This document shows, piece by piece, positions 1-12,227 of a DNA stretch of 64,000 bases. Below the pieces are notes generated by a model. That model was not told the DNA's origin, searched no databases, and saw nothing but the letters and a program-made list of their open reading frames with translations. This stretch comes from Dryas octopetala. Lineage: Eukaryota; Streptophyta; Magnoliopsida; Rosales; Rosaceae. The position numbers and the translations under genes are program-made. Location of the stretch: NCBI GenBank assembly GCA_963921425.1, contig OY992836.1:13161614-13225613 (forward strand). The letters are read 5' to 3'. Each line of letters starts with the position of its first letter. Within the stretch, counting starts at the first letter, position 1.

Positions 1-97
1 AAATTAAATGAAAGCTAGAAAATTAAAAATTTTGATAAAAAATGGAATGACACCAAATACATTTTGATTTATTAAACAATAATATAAACTTAAAATA

Positions 98-202
98 ATT
101 AATCGGCCCGGCCCGATTATTAAATGGGCCGGCCCAAGCATGGCACGAAGTACGAATGAACCGACTTTAAATGGGCCGGACCGGCCCGTTGTACACCTCT
201 AA
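98..202. repeat. GC-rich dispersed-repeat fragment
   Basis: A short GC-rich block in AT-rich surroundings. It contains the word GGGCCGG several times, twice preceded by AAAT, and ends in GGCCCGTTGTACACCTCTA. This resembles the end of a non-autonomous DNA transposon, but the partner end is not visible, so the family is unassigned. Confidence 0.35.
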
Positions 203-214
203 TTATTTGGTAAA

Positions 215-2304
215 CAAATTTAGCAAGTATAAGAATACAAATATGTATGAAATTCATCTGTCCACCCTCTTCTAAGTTTTATTTTGTTCCTTTTTTGGTG
301 TGGGAGGGAAGCCGATGGCCACAAAAAGAAAAAGAAAAGGAAAATTACACTGAGACGTCTCGGAGTCTAGCAACTCCAGTTAAGTCCTCATACGGATAGC
401 AATTGGAGATCCTTGTAACCCAAAACACATCGACAGCTCAAATGAGGCAGTAAAATTGGCAAAAAAATTCTTCTCCCTCAACATATATGAGAGAGTACAT
501 ACCCTTTCGAATAATTTTTGCTTTTTTTTTTTGTGTAAAAATTAGTGTTTTTTGGAAGCGAAGCCTGAGAGCTAAGCTGACCAACGAAGTTTATGGCTGG
601 AAGAGAATATGCATATTAGAAAAGAGACCAAAGGACATAATAGCCCATTTCCATTTTTGAAGCCCAACAGTTGCGGCTCATTTTCATTTACAGCAATGGA
701 TCAATGCACACGACTATGTTATTGAGCCTCGCAATGACGTGGAGAAGTTCGAAGGTTTTATTGATTGTCTAAGAAATGAGTATGGATGGATGGAGTAATG
801 AATTAGAATTAGATTTATATTTTGATTAATTTTAATATTAAAAAAAAAAAACTACAAGAAATAATAAGTATCTTGTTACCAAGTCCAACAAGCAAGCTGG
901 CGATGAATTTTATTTTCTTTTTCGACTTTGACGAAGATGGGTTCAAAATTTGGAAACGTGGAACACACATACCTATAGAAGTAAAATTAGAAACATTTTC
1001 ATACCAAATATTTAAAACATTAATAATGAATATGTTGAGTGATTGGGTATACATGCATGCATGCATGGTCCTGCCCAATTAAACCCTATCGATTAGAAAT
1101 TGGTCAAAGGAGACATTGGCCGCTGCAATTGAGTACGTAACACGTCCAAATTATTTTTGGATGGACCTTATTATTGTAGGCAGAGAAAAACTTACTTATT
1201 ATAGGAATATGGATTGAATTAGGATTTCAAGAGATAGTTTATGTTTTGAAATTAAAGAAATTTTTATATGATGAAATATAAAACATAAAAGTATAAGTAT
1301 CATCATGTTATTAAATTGAAATACCAAATCAATTGTATTTCTGTTGCAAGGAAGTTTCTCTCTTGTAGGCAGAACCTTCCCCTGTTAGCCTTAATTACCA
1401 AATTCCATGTATAGCATCCAACCACAGTGTAGATGAACACATGCTCTAATTAAGAAGTAGGTATTTTGGGTTAGCTGGACCACCATTATAATTTGGTGTG
1501 AGCCGGCCACAATTAATTCTAATCGCTCTAACTGCATCACATTAAACAATACAATAATATTATAGCACCAACCATTATGTTAATTTTAGGTACCAATTTA
1601 TATGAAATATGACATGTCGATCTGTTTTTTATTTGTCGTAAATAAATGATGTTTAGAATAAATCTGGTAGTGAACAAATGAAATATTGTTACATCAATTA
1701 GAATTCATAAAGTTGAGATAATAGTTAACGCTTCTCATATTACTCTTAACAATATTATAAGTTGTCACCTCCAAAGGTGTAAATCCCACACCTTTCATAC
1801 TTGTGAATTACAAGCTGAATTCAAAATCAACATATATATAAAAGGTAATTTATGGGTACTCACATTCCCCGACAATGCAAAGTAGAATTCATTCAGTCAT
1901 TCCTCTTTTGTTAGAATACAATTTTCATGTTGTAGATGTATATATACATTTTGTGCTTATGTCTCTAATCACGTATTAGACTAAATTAGACGTATCCACC
2001 GCAATGTGAAAGTTTATTTCCAACCATTGAGGCATGAGAGGAATATATATAAGATGATCATGTTGAATTATGAACTTACCACAATATATAATCCCACCAC
2101 AGTTGTTATACTTATTCCATGGGTTTTATAAGCTTTGTGGAATAAACTAGAAAGTGAACATTTACGACTAGCTTAACACATGCGCGCAAAGCAGATTAGT
2201 TGGGGAAGCTGATGGGTTTTTTTCAGTTTTTTTATTTTTATATTTTATCTTATTTAAAGAAAAATTAAAAGTAAAATATAATTTTATTCAAGGACAATAC
2301 TTAG
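215..2304. other. Intergenic, 5' flank of patatin copy 1
   Basis: AT-rich sequence without a convincing gene. Parts of it (about 908-1004 and 2040-2140) recur in diverged form at 6765-6870 and 8450-8550, upstream of patatin copy 2, so the tandem duplication included upstream DNA. Open frames at 815-1082 lie on this duplicated block and are not supported as a gene. Confidence 0.6.
694..798 (+). other. Exon-like 34-codon open stretch, unrecognised
   Basis: A splice-acceptor-like TTTCATTTACAG is followed at once by an open frame of 34 codons, then TAA. The reading (QWINAHDYVIEPRND..., ending NEYGWME) looks protein-like in composition, but I do not recognise the family and see no upstream exon. 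It could be the last exon of a decayed gene or chance. Confidence 0.25.
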
Positions 2305-2657
2305 GGGTGACCTCCATATACACCCCATCCCCCAAAAATGTTTGTAATCGGAACAATTCATTTTTTAGATAACTTATTAAAAATCATTTATGCCAAAAAT
2401 CAACTCAATCAAAAATCGTTTAGTTATATAACTGTTATCGAATAAATAGAATAAATGGACATTTTGTATCTAAAGAGTGGTTTCTTGACCAAACTATCCA
2501 TTTATTCCATTTATTTGATAACAGTTATATAATCAAACGATTTTCGATTAAGTTAATTTTTTGCAGAGATGATCTTTAATATGTGATCTAAAAAATAGAC
2601 GGTTCTGATTCTGAACCTGTACTTTTGAATAAGCATTTTTGAGAGGTGGAGTGACCT
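2305..2657. repeat. Foldback MITE upstream of patatin copy 1
   Basis: About 350 bp that reads nearly the same on both strands. The left arm (to about 2460) and the right arm (from about 2500) are imperfect inverted repeats sharing long blocks around AAATCGTTT, TATATAACTGTTATC and AATAAATGGA. The termini are near GGTGACCTCC and GGAGTGACC. No clear target duplication was found. The matching region upstream of patatin copy 2 lacks it, so it entered after the duplication. Confidence 0.65.
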
Positions 2658-3172
2658 GCACTGTGATAGAGGTTATGTCTAGGATTAATGAGTGATCAAC
2701 GTGTTCACTATGTTAGTTAAGACAACTAATCATTTAGTTAGTCTGTTGCATAATTGGGTAGATAGTTAGGACAAGAGAAGGGCATTCTTGTCTTTGTAAT
2801 GAACGGTATAAAGCTGATCTACTGCAGGTAGTATATTCATTCAATAAGTGTAAAACAAAAACAATTAATCTCTTGCTTACTTTCTCTTTCATTTTCTCTG
2901 AACTGTGTTCATTATCTTCGTCAATTTCTCACATGGCTATCACAGTGCAGGTACCCCCCGGGGGTCATCCAAGCATTATCCTTTATTCAATAATTAATCA
3001 TAGCTAACTAAGATAACCATATGTAATATATGGCAGACACCTAATAAGATAGTAATGCTCGCCACCTAATTCTAGGTGGTGAGCAAATTTGCTCTCAAAA
3101 ATTAAAAATTAAAAGGTGTGCCAAGCCGCTAGGAGTACCTACATGCAGTATGGGCCGCCAAGGCTGCTTTTC

Positions 3173-3196
3173 ATTAAATTAAATTAAATTAAATTA
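3173..3196. repeat. (ATTAA)n microsatellite
   Basis: Pentanucleotide repeat about 20 bp before the TATA box of patatin copy 1. The promoter of copy 2 has only a short equivalent (ATTAAATTA). Confidence 0.8.
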
Positions 3197-3212
3197 TTTT
3201 TTGGCTTCTTGC

Positions 3213-3220
3213 TATAAATA
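3213..3220 (+). promoter_or_regulatory. TATA box of patatin copy 1
   Basis: TATAAATA lies about 160 bp before the start codon. The same box in a similar context (GGCTTCTTGCTATAAATA against GGTTCTTGTTATAAATA) stands upstream of patatin copy 2, so it has been conserved since duplication. Confidence 0.6.
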
Positions 3221-3381
3221 TCATAATAGATCATCTGGGTATGCTTCACAAACTGTACTGCTTTCATAATCATAATTATTCATATCTAAGTGATCATCAT
3301 CTTTTTGATCATTTTGTTTTTTTTTTCTTTTAGGAAATTTCAATTAATTTCAACAAGGTCTAGCTTTCGATCATCAGAATT

Positions 3382-3495
3382 ATGTCGACTGGTTTGTCAA
3401 AGAGAAAGATGGTAACAGTGCTAAGCATTGATGGAGGTGGCATTAGAGGCATAATTCCCAGCACCATTCTAGCCTTCCTTGAATCCAAGCTTCAG

Positions 3496-3526
<31 letters not shown>

Positions 3527-6246
3527 CTGCTTCAACAAATTAGCCTTAATGCACTTAAATATTCTTTAAATTATATTTGCTTATAATTTAGTGTGTGTAC
3601 AGGATTTGGATGGAGCCAATGCAAGAATTGCAGATTATTTTGACATAATTGCCGGAACAAGCACAGGTGCGCTGGTCACCACCATGCTTACAGCTCCCAA
3701 CAAGGACAACCGACCCATGTATGCTGCAAAGGACATCAACAACTTCTACTTAGAACACACTCCTAAGATTTTCCCTCAAAAATGGTAGTTCTATAGCAAC
3801 TAGAGGAATTTTATGGGAATATTCAGTGTTGAATATATATTCCGCAATGTTGTTAGATCAAACTGTGAATCTGTTCATCAGATAAATTTTTATTAAATTA
3901 CGTAATTTAAATTCAGTATGATAATATAACACGTCATATATTTGACAAAAGACTATACTGAACCAATTAAAATTATACATTTATGTGAAATTAATGTGCA
4001 GTTGCAATAACTTCTTGACAACCATAACAAGCATGGTTGGTGCGGTCATGGGGCCAAAATACGACGGCAAGTACCTGCGCACAATGACCAACGGGCTGCT
4101 TGGCGACCTCACTCTCAAGCAGACCCTAACCAATGTGGTTATACCCACTTTTGACATCAAACACCTTCAGCCTGTGATTTTCTCAACCATCGATGTACGA
4201 CAACAGTAAGCCATTTTACACTTTATGATTTTTAGATTAAGGATTGTAGTTATATTGTTTGATGAGTAATGTTAAATGTACCATATTTGTACTGCAGGCA
4301 AAAGAAAACCCTTTGAAAAATGCTAAGCTTTCGGACATCTGCATTAGTACCTCTGCAGCTCCCACTTATCTCCCTGCACACTACTTTGAGACCAAGGATA
4401 ACGAAGGCAGGACCCGCACTTTTGATCTCATTGATGGTGGAGTCGCTGCAAACAATCCAGTAAGTAGTTCGGTACTATTCTTTTGCCAAATACGTGACAT
4501 GTTATATTGTCAGACTATCAAATAATATATTCCGTAAATAATTTATTTGAAGTATTTGGCTTTTGTACCAATTGGGTTTGTAGGATAGTTTGTATTCATT
4601 GATTTTCTGTAATCTACCACAGACAATGATGGCCATAAGCCACATAAACAGAGACATGTTGAAGCGCCACACAGAGCCTATGGATGCCACAAGGTTGCTA
4701 GTCCTGTCACTGGGGACGGGGGCTGCCAAGCAAGCAGAGAAGTACAATGCAGCCACAGCCTCCAGATGGGGCTTGCTGAATTGGATGTTTGACAATGGGA
4801 GCACGCCTTTGGTAGACATTTTTAGGGATGCAAGTTCCGATATGGTTGACATTCACGTGTCCACCCTCTTCCAGTCCCTCAATTGCAAGGACAACTACCT
4901 CCGTATTCAGGTACATTTTTTACGCCCCATAAAATTAAAAATAAAATATTTGAACCATATTTACTGATTACTTTGTCTCTATAGAACTGAAACTCTTTTA
5001 TATAAGTCAGTCTGACCTCTATTAGACCTTGCACTACAACATCAGAATTGGTGACCCAAAACTCATTTTGGGTCACATATGGGTCACACATGCACACTAT
5101 AGGCCGAAATTTGTGACCCAATATAGTCTAAGACCCAAAGTGATACCAATATATGGGTATCAGTGTGACCCAAACCCAAATCCAGCAGGAGAGCCCACAT
5201 GAAGGAGAGAGAATGGAGCGTAGCAGCTGAAGCACGCCTTAGAGGTGGGCCCCGCATGTGGGGCCGGTCTGTGTGAGTCTCCCCTGGCTCGTGCAAACCA
5301 CCAAAGGCCAGGATTAAAGGCCCGTTGGTGGATGTGCGGTTCAAATTAAAGGACCGTTGGTCCTTTTTAAAAAAAAAAAATTTCTGACACGCCTTTTGAA
5401 ACCAATGGCCTAGATGCGTGGACCGTTGGGGGTGAACGGCCCTGATCGCTCCTTTTTTATGTTTTTAAATAATACAAAAATCATTAAAAATTTGAAAAAA
5501 TACTCGAAAAAATTTCAGAAAAATTTAAAAGAATCCCCCAAACGGCCATAGTCCCAAAATGTAGTTGTTGTTGTTGAATGCAGTTGTTGTTATTCTTTTT
5601 TTTTTTTTTTTTTAAATCATCTTGTTGTTCTTTTGTTTATGTTTTTTGAAGTCTCGATGTTGTACAGCTTGTGTTGTCTAATTTATGAAATTTCTTGTTT
5701 TTATGTGTTATCTACATGGGTATTTGAATTATATTTTAAATATATACAATATTATACTCATTTTGAAGATCTAATTAAAATATTAATAATTATATAATAT
5801 TAATAATCATAAAAGTTTATAAATTTTTAATTAACAGCCACTTAATCAATTTTAGACATAAAAATGAGAAATGGATTTTAACACTATTTGAGACTCAAAA
5901 TGGGTTTTGGGTCTCATTGTAGTAGAAGACCTTAGAGATGTGGTCCAAATAGTTGTATTCTGCAAACAAACAAATGTATGATGCTAATAGTTTGCTATTG
6001 ATGATGTTGTGAAAATTATAGGATGACTCGTTGAGTGGTGATGAATCATCAGTGGACATTGCAACAGAGAAGAATCTGAAGAGGCTTGTGGAGATTGGGA
6101 ATGAGCTGTTGAAGAAGCCAGTGTCAAGGGTGGATTTGGACACAGGGAAGTATGAGATATCTGAGGGAGAGGGTACCTATGAAGAAGCACTGGTCGATTT
6201 TGCCAAACGGCTCTCGGAGGGAAGGAAGCTCAGACAAAGCAATTGA
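3382..6246 (+). CDS. Patatin-like acyl hydrolase, tandem copy 1
   Basis: A patatin-family lipid acyl hydrolase, expected to release fatty acids from membrane galacto- and phospholipids. Six exons: 3382-3495, 3603-3784, 4002-4194, 4298-4459, 4623-4910 and 6022-6246, joining in frame to 387 residues, the usual family length. The N-terminus carries the oxyanion-hole glycine motif DGGGIRG (about residues 17-23). The nucleophile elbow is GTSTG with Ser58. The catalytic Asp209 lies in DGGVAANNP. No signal peptide is visible, so it is probably cytosolic, as in PLP2/PLA-IIA types. Exon 1 is followed by an (AT)n run (3500-3526) in intron 1. Intron 5 is 1.1 kb because of a transposon; in copy 2 it is 154 bp. 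All splice positions match copy 2 except for one extra codon in exon 3. The class is certain; the exact subfamily is not. Confidence 0.93.
5031..5926. mobile_element. Non-autonomous TIR DNA transposon in patatin intron 5
   Basis: An 896-bp insertion in intron 5 of patatin copy 1, absent from the same intron of copy 2. Its ends are imperfect inverted repeats: the left begins GCACTACAACATC, and the right, read on the other strand, begins TCTACTACAATGAG. Both then continue with the shared core GACCCAAAAC(T/C)CATTTTG. The 7-bp word AGACCTT stands directly outside both ends (5024-5030 and 5927-5933) and is the likely target duplication. It encodes nothing convincing. The CACTAC end suggests CACTA-like elements, but those make 3-bp duplications; a Mutator-like origin with a decayed 9-bp duplication is also possible. 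Confidence 0.7.
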
Positions 6247-7020
6247 TCAAACATTTGATTCATTTTTTTAATTATTCAGTTTTTCTTGATTATTCAATTG
6301 TTTTAATTGAAAAATAAAAGTATAAGTACCACTGGATGTAAGATCACTGAAGTTATGTTGAATAAAAGATTGGATTTTTATGTTATCACATCTATAATGG
6401 AAGCTAGGTTGAATAGGATGGTTGTCTTTTTTGAACACACAACCCCACAACAATAGATATGGGTATTATAATTCAATAATGTTTGGGTAAGGTCACGGGG
6501 CCTGACCTTATCCCATATCATCATAGATTCTCCTTAGCTATGCAAAAAAGGGTCTAACATAAACCAATTAATAAATGAAATCCCATGATGTTCTTGCCTC
6601 AATAACCCTGCAAAAATGCCAAAAACTACCAAGGAATTAGTTGCTTATTACAACTTTTCATAAAAAAAATAAATAAATAAATTATAATAATAATAAAAGC
6701 TTGTTATTACAAGGAAGAAAGAAAAATGGCAAGTATACAACTATACAAGCAGCCAGGGCTGTGCTGTCTTTCTCATTTGACTTTGACAAAGATGAGTCCG
6801 AAATTTGGAAACATGGAACGCACATACCAATAAAAGTAATTTAAAGTAAACTAAAAACATTTTCATACACTTTTGCGTGCATTATCGCGCTCAAAGATGA
6901 AAATCCCCAACCTTTCACACGAATGGTAGTTCATGACTTCATGGGTACTCAGATTTTCAGACTGTTAGCATGATGTAAATTGTTGAATGTTTGTTCATTT
7001 TTTAACAGCTTAAATTTTAA
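6247..7020. other. Spacer downstream of patatin copy 1
   Basis: 3' flank with AATAAAA signals (about 6311 and 6360). The block at 6765-6870 is a diverged copy of 908-1004 and marks the start of the second duplication unit. No gene seen. Confidence 0.6.
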
Positions 7021-7286
7021 GGCCTCGTTTGGTGCATAAGATAAGATAAATAGCTAAATTCATGTGTATTCAGGGAAAAACATAAATAGTGTCTTCTAAT
7101 TTGAAGGAAGAAGATGAATTATTTAATCCCACCATTTTTGGGGGGATTGGAAGGGATGAGTCTCCCCTTATGATTAGTCCATTTTAATACATGTTATTCT
7201 TTCAAGTTAGAAACTTCTTCTTTGAATACACATGAATTTAGTCATTTATCTTATCCAATCATATTCTATGCACCAAACGAGGCTTT
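7021..7286. repeat. MITE with GGCCTCGTTTGGTGCAT ends
   Basis: A 266-bp element whose ends are inverted repeats: GGCCTCGTTTGGTGCAT on the left and ATGCACCAAACGAGGC on the right. The homology continues inward through AAATTCATGTGTATTC. GGCCTCGTTTGG-type ends are common in plant Harbinger- and hAT-derived MITEs. Flanking TAA/TTA may be a decayed 3-bp duplication. Confidence 0.7.
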
Positions 7287-7463
7287 AGAGTTTAGTGATT
7301 GTATAACAGAGTACTAGAGCTCTAGTTCTAGAAAGTCCAGTCTTTGAAACATCTAATCTCATCTTTCACTTATTTTTTATAAAGTGAAGCTGCACTTATG
7401 TTATCTGCATTTATATGTTTCTATGTAAAATAAGATTGCACAATATGAGTGATAGAGTGTACC

Positions 7464-8350
7464 CAGGGCCGGCCCTGACTATTGAAAGGCCCAGGGGCGA
7501 AATCTAAATTGGGCCCCTAATAAAATCTTTTGCCAAACAATTCATAATTGACAAGAAATCAATTAAGAAATTTTTGGTTGAACGTTAAGAAAATAATTGA
7601 AAAAAAATAATAATTTATAGGAATATAAGAGAAAAATTAAAAGAGAAAAACACACACTCAAACATTAATTACCTTCTTGCCTTAATGGGACCTCTCTAAT
7701 TTCTTTCAGATTGAAAGAGCCTATGGAGAACACACAAAAAAAAAAAACCATTTTTTCACAAGACTATATGAAGAGGTAGAGATCCTTCTTTACCAATTCA
7801 AAGCAAATATGCTCTTTAAATCCAACTTTTCAAAAAAAAGGCATGTACTTTTGTTGAAAAAAAAAAAAAAAAAGGTGTAAACCCAAGGGCAAAAAGGACC
7901 CACTGCCATGCATATGAGGATGTTGGCTTGCTTCTCTTGTGATTCACGTATGTGAGAAGCCAAAGAAAAAATAAAGCAAGTTGGCCAAACACAAATTAAG
8001 AAAATAAAAAGAAATAAAAAGGTGGCTTTCAACTAATAATAATAAAAAATAGATTGCAGAACCCAAATTTTATATCTTAAAAGGGCCTAGTTTTTTTTTT
8101 TTTTTTGTACAAAGAGGGGCCTAATCTCAAAGAAAGAAACTAGATAACTACAACTCTGACACAATAAATAAAAAAGCCTAGTTACAGCGAAGACATTATA
8201 AATAGACCCAATATCTATTTTTTTAAATATATATATTTTTTATATTATATATTTTAATATATATAATATAAAAATTTGTAGATTTCCTTAAAAGGTGGGC
8301 CTTAGGCGGTCGCACTCGGTGCCTCCTCCCTTCGGGGCCGGCCGGCACTG
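7464..8350. mobile_element. Non-autonomous hAT transposon
   Basis: An 887-bp element starting CAGGGCCGGCCCTG and ending CCGGCCGGCACTG, flanked by a perfect 8-bp direct repeat AGTGTACC (7456-7463 and 8351-8358). CAGGG-type ends plus an 8-bp target duplication are the signature of the hAT superfamily. The inside holds GGGCCC-rich subterminal blocks, long A and T runs and no transposase frame. It lies in the spacer between the two patatin genes and is missing from the equivalent position upstream of copy 1. Confidence 0.85.
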
Positions 8351-8358
8351 AGTGTACC

Positions 8359-9469
8359 TTCATATATATCGTTGACTAATTCTTATATAACTTAAGCAAT
8401 AATTGTCATATTGACACAAACAATACGATGAAAGACCCGAACGAGAGGCACGAGGAATAATATGGGAAGATGATCACGTTGAATTATAAACACTGCAACA
8501 AAATAATGTAATCCACTACAGCTGTTCTACCACTAGCCTTATAAGTCTAAGTCTTCCATTAAATTAATCATTTGAGAAACTACAACTTTGTTTTTTGGCC
8601 ACTTGAGAAGCTACCAACTTTATGCATTTGGCAGCTTTCCTAGAAAAGAGAGCCTTGCTTTTAATTACCATCGTTCAAACAATGGTATCAAATTATCAAT
8701 ACAAGTCATGCATGGAGCGACCATGCTGCCCTATTAATATTTTGAAGTCAATATTAATTATTAAACTTATGTTCCAAGTTTCCAACAGCATCAACTTCTA
8801 CCATAAAGAAAAAAAAAAAAAAAAAAGGCATCAATTTGCAGTCCTGCAACAATAATACATTATTGTTATTAAATTAAAACAATTTAATTTAATTTCTTGG
8901 AAGCTTCAAATAATGTTAGGGGGTGTGAGACTGTACCTCTTGCTAGGTAATATTAAGGTACACAACAAGTGGATTAAAAGATGACGTGTATCTAAGAAAT
9001 AAAAAATTATTCATTAAATTTGGACATAAGTGATATTTTAACTACTCATAAGTATGAATTTGGATCATCTATTTGATTTTGTGTAAATTTTAATCCTAAT
9101 TGTGTGCTCTAAATTCAAAATTCACAGACCATAAGTATTGTATGTAATTAAATTTGAATTCTTTGCTATACTTGTTTTTGCTTGATTCAAATCTAAGTTT
9201 GAGCTACAAATTCAACAGTACCAGATGAGGAAATGATAAAATCATGAGTAATTTATTATAAAAAGGGGTAGATAAAAACCAAACAATCATCAAAATCCCT
9301 TATAATTAAAATCGAAGTCCCTATGTAACATAATGAAGAGAATTGATATAGACTTGGCAGTTGACCACACATTATTAAAAAGTTAAGGGTGTACCTAGCT
9401 ATAGTCGTCGGTATGGACCGCCATGGCTGCTGTTAATCTAATTCCATTAAATTATCTTTGGGTTCTTGT
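8359..9469. other. 5' flank of patatin copy 2
   Basis: AT-rich. About 8450-8550 matches 2040-2140 upstream of copy 1 in diverged form. No gene seen. Confidence 0.6.
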
Positions 9470-9477
9470 TATAAATA
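9470..9477 (+). promoter_or_regulatory. TATA box of patatin copy 2
   Basis: TATAAATA about 115 bp before the start codon, in a context conserved with copy 1 and followed in both by a CTGGG(A/T)ATGCTTCACAAA block. Confidence 0.6.
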
Positions 9478-9592
9478 CCATAATTGATCTGGGAATGCTT
9501 CACAAAGTACTGCTTTTTCAATCATAAGTACATATTGATATTGATTTTATAAAAACCAATTTCAATTTCAATTTCAACAAGCTTTGGGGATT

Positions 9593-11655
9593 ATGTTGAC
9601 TGGTTTGGCAAAGAGAAAGATGGTCACAGTGCTAAGCATTGACGGAGGGGGCATCAGAGGCATAATTCCAAGCACCCTCCTGGCCTTCCTTGAATCCAAG
9701 CTTCAGGTATATATACACATAATACTTCATTAGCCTTAATCACTTCAATTTGTTATATAGATTTGCTTATAATTCAGTGTGTATATATAGGAATCGGATG
9801 GAGCGAATGCAAGAATCGCGGATTATTTTGACATAATTGCCGGAACAAGTACAGGTGGGCTGGTCACCACCATGCTTACAGCTCCAAACAAGGACAACAG
9901 ACCCATGTATGCTGCAAAGGACATCAACAACTTCTACTTGGAACACACTCCAAAGATTTTCCCTCAAAATAGGTAAGCTTAAAACAAACTAGAGGAACTT
10001 AATTTATAGGATATATTAAGGTCGAAAAGCATGCTGGTTGCCTTCTTCTCTCGAGTCTTCTCTTTCTGCTCCACAATGTGAATTCTTTAATGTGAAATAT
10101 ATATACGCCACAATGTTCTTTTTATTAGACAGTTTATCATATTATGATATTAGACTATAGACCTCAATAATCCTTTAGGTAATTTTTGTTAAAATGTGTG
10201 ATCTAAATTTAGTATGACAATCAGTACTAGAATGAGTGACTTCCTAGTAAGCCCTCGTGTTGTATCTCTATATTTTTTTGACTAAAAAAAGGAAATTAAT
10301 ATGCCAATATAACATGTCAAATCTTTTATGAAAAAACTTTTGTTTATGTGCAGAAATAAATTCTTGGCATGGAAAACAAGTATGGTTGGTAAGGTCAAAG
10401 GGCCAAAGTATGACGGGAAGTACATACGGTCGTTGACGAACGGGCTGCTTGGTGACCTCACTATCAAACAGACTCTAACCAATGTAGTTATACCAACGTT
10501 TGACATCAAACGCCTTCAGCCTGTGATCTTCTCAACCATCGATGTACTACAACAATATGCCATTAATTTCATTTTTGTTATTTTTCTTACTGTCTAGCTA
10601 GATAGGTGTTTTCAAATACTTTCAAATGAGTAATACTATGTGTATACCATATTTGTACTGCAGGCAAAAGAAAGTTCTTCGAAAAATGCTAAGCTTTCTG
10701 ATATCTGCATCAGTACCTCTGCAGCTCCCACATATCTCCCTCCACACTACTTCGAGACCATGGATAACCAAGGCACGACCCGCACTTTTGATCTCATTGA
10801 TGGTGGAGTCGCTGCAAACAATCCAGTAAGTAGTTCGGAACTGTTCTTTTGCCAAATACGTAACATGTTATGTTGTCAGGCTGTCAAATAATATATTTCA
10901 TAAATGAAATATTTGAATTATTTGAATTATTTGGCTTTTGTACCAATTGGGTTTATAGGATAGTTTGTACTAATTGATTTTCTGTAACCTACCATAGACA
11001 ATGATGGCCATAAGCCACATAAACAGAGAGATGTTGAAGCACCGCACAGAGCCTATGGATGCGACAAGGTTGCTAGTCCTGTCACTGGGCACAGGGGCTG
11101 CCAAGCAAGCAGAGAAGTACAATGCAGCCACAGCCTCCAGATGGGGCTTGCTGAATTGGATATTTGACAATGGGAGCAGACCTTTGGTAGACATTTTTGG
11201 TGATGCAAGTTCTGATATGGTCGACATTCATGTGTCCACCCTCTTCCAGTCCCTCCAAGCCAAGGACAACTACCTCCGTATTCAGGTACATTTTATACGC
11301 CACATAAAAGAATAGAACTCAAATCCGCCTGCACAAAAGTGGGTCGGAAATGTGATTAGTAAGTGTGGTTCAAATAACAACAATTTCGTTACATGTATGA
11401 TGCTATAATAGGTTACTGATGATGTTGTGAAAATTATAGGATGACTCATTGAGTGGTGATGAATCATCAGTGGACATTGCAACAGAGACGAATCTGAAGA
11501 GGCTTGTGGAGATTGGGAATGAGCTGTTGAAAAAGCCAGTGTCAAGGGTCCAATTGGATACAGGGAAGTATGAGAAATGTGATGGACAAGGTACTTATGA
11601 AGAGGCACTGGTCTATTTTGCCAAACGGCTCTCAGAGGGAAGGAAGCTCAGATAA
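9593..11655 (+). CDS. Patatin-like acyl hydrolase, tandem copy 2
   Basis: Tandem paralogue of the gene at 3382-6246. Six exons: 9593-9706, 9791-9972, 10354-10543, 10664-10825, 10998-11285 and 11440-11655, encoding 383 residues. DGGGIRG, the nucleophile motif GTSTG (followed by GLV where copy 1 has ALV) and DGGVAANNP are intact, so the enzyme should be active. The C-terminus is three codons shorter (ends KLR) because CAA in copy 1 is TAA here. Exon 3 starts with a divergent stretch ([10 protein letters not shown] against [11 protein letters not shown]). The other exons are very similar, which points to a fairly recent duplication or gene conversion. Confidence 0.93.
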
Positions 11656-12227
11656 AGCAATTGAAACTAGTCATACACTTCATTAATTTCCTCATTTATT
11701 TAGTTTATCATGATTATTCCAATTTTTTAATTGAAAAATAAATAAAGTGCAATTACCAGTGGATGTAAAATTACTGAAGTTATGTTTAATATAAGATTGG
11801 AGGCTTTGGCATCACATCTATAAATTAATGCTTTTGGCATTTTTTTCTTCTCTATGGAATAAGTGGAAGGTTGAATAGGATGGTTGTCTTTTCTGACCTT
11901 ATCCCATACCATCATAGAACAACATAGTGCCGCTAGGCATTCGTGCAAAACTAATACATGGGACATTTCTTCACATACAGACCCGGTGACAACAAAGCAC
12001 ACCTCGGAATATTGATTTTTCTCTCTGCCAAAGTTAAGGTCTCTATAATATTAAAACAAAGGATTGGTTGGAATTCCCACCGAACAAAACAATTCACAAC
12101 TAAAATAAAGCATAGGCAACAACATAGTAAAAAACAAATCATGAAAAGGTTGCTCTATATATAATAAGTAGACAATGAATGCAATGGATAGGCAGAAGTT
12201 CCAAAACTCCTCTGATGCAAAGAGCAA

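Noticed and set aside
815..1082. Overlapping open frames of 86-87 codons on both strands
   Set aside because: Low-complexity AT-rich composition with no family resemblance; they overlap a duplicated flank block.
5084..5344. Open frame on the minus strand inside the intron-5 transposon
   Set aside because: It resembles no transposase, and the element is too short to be autonomous.
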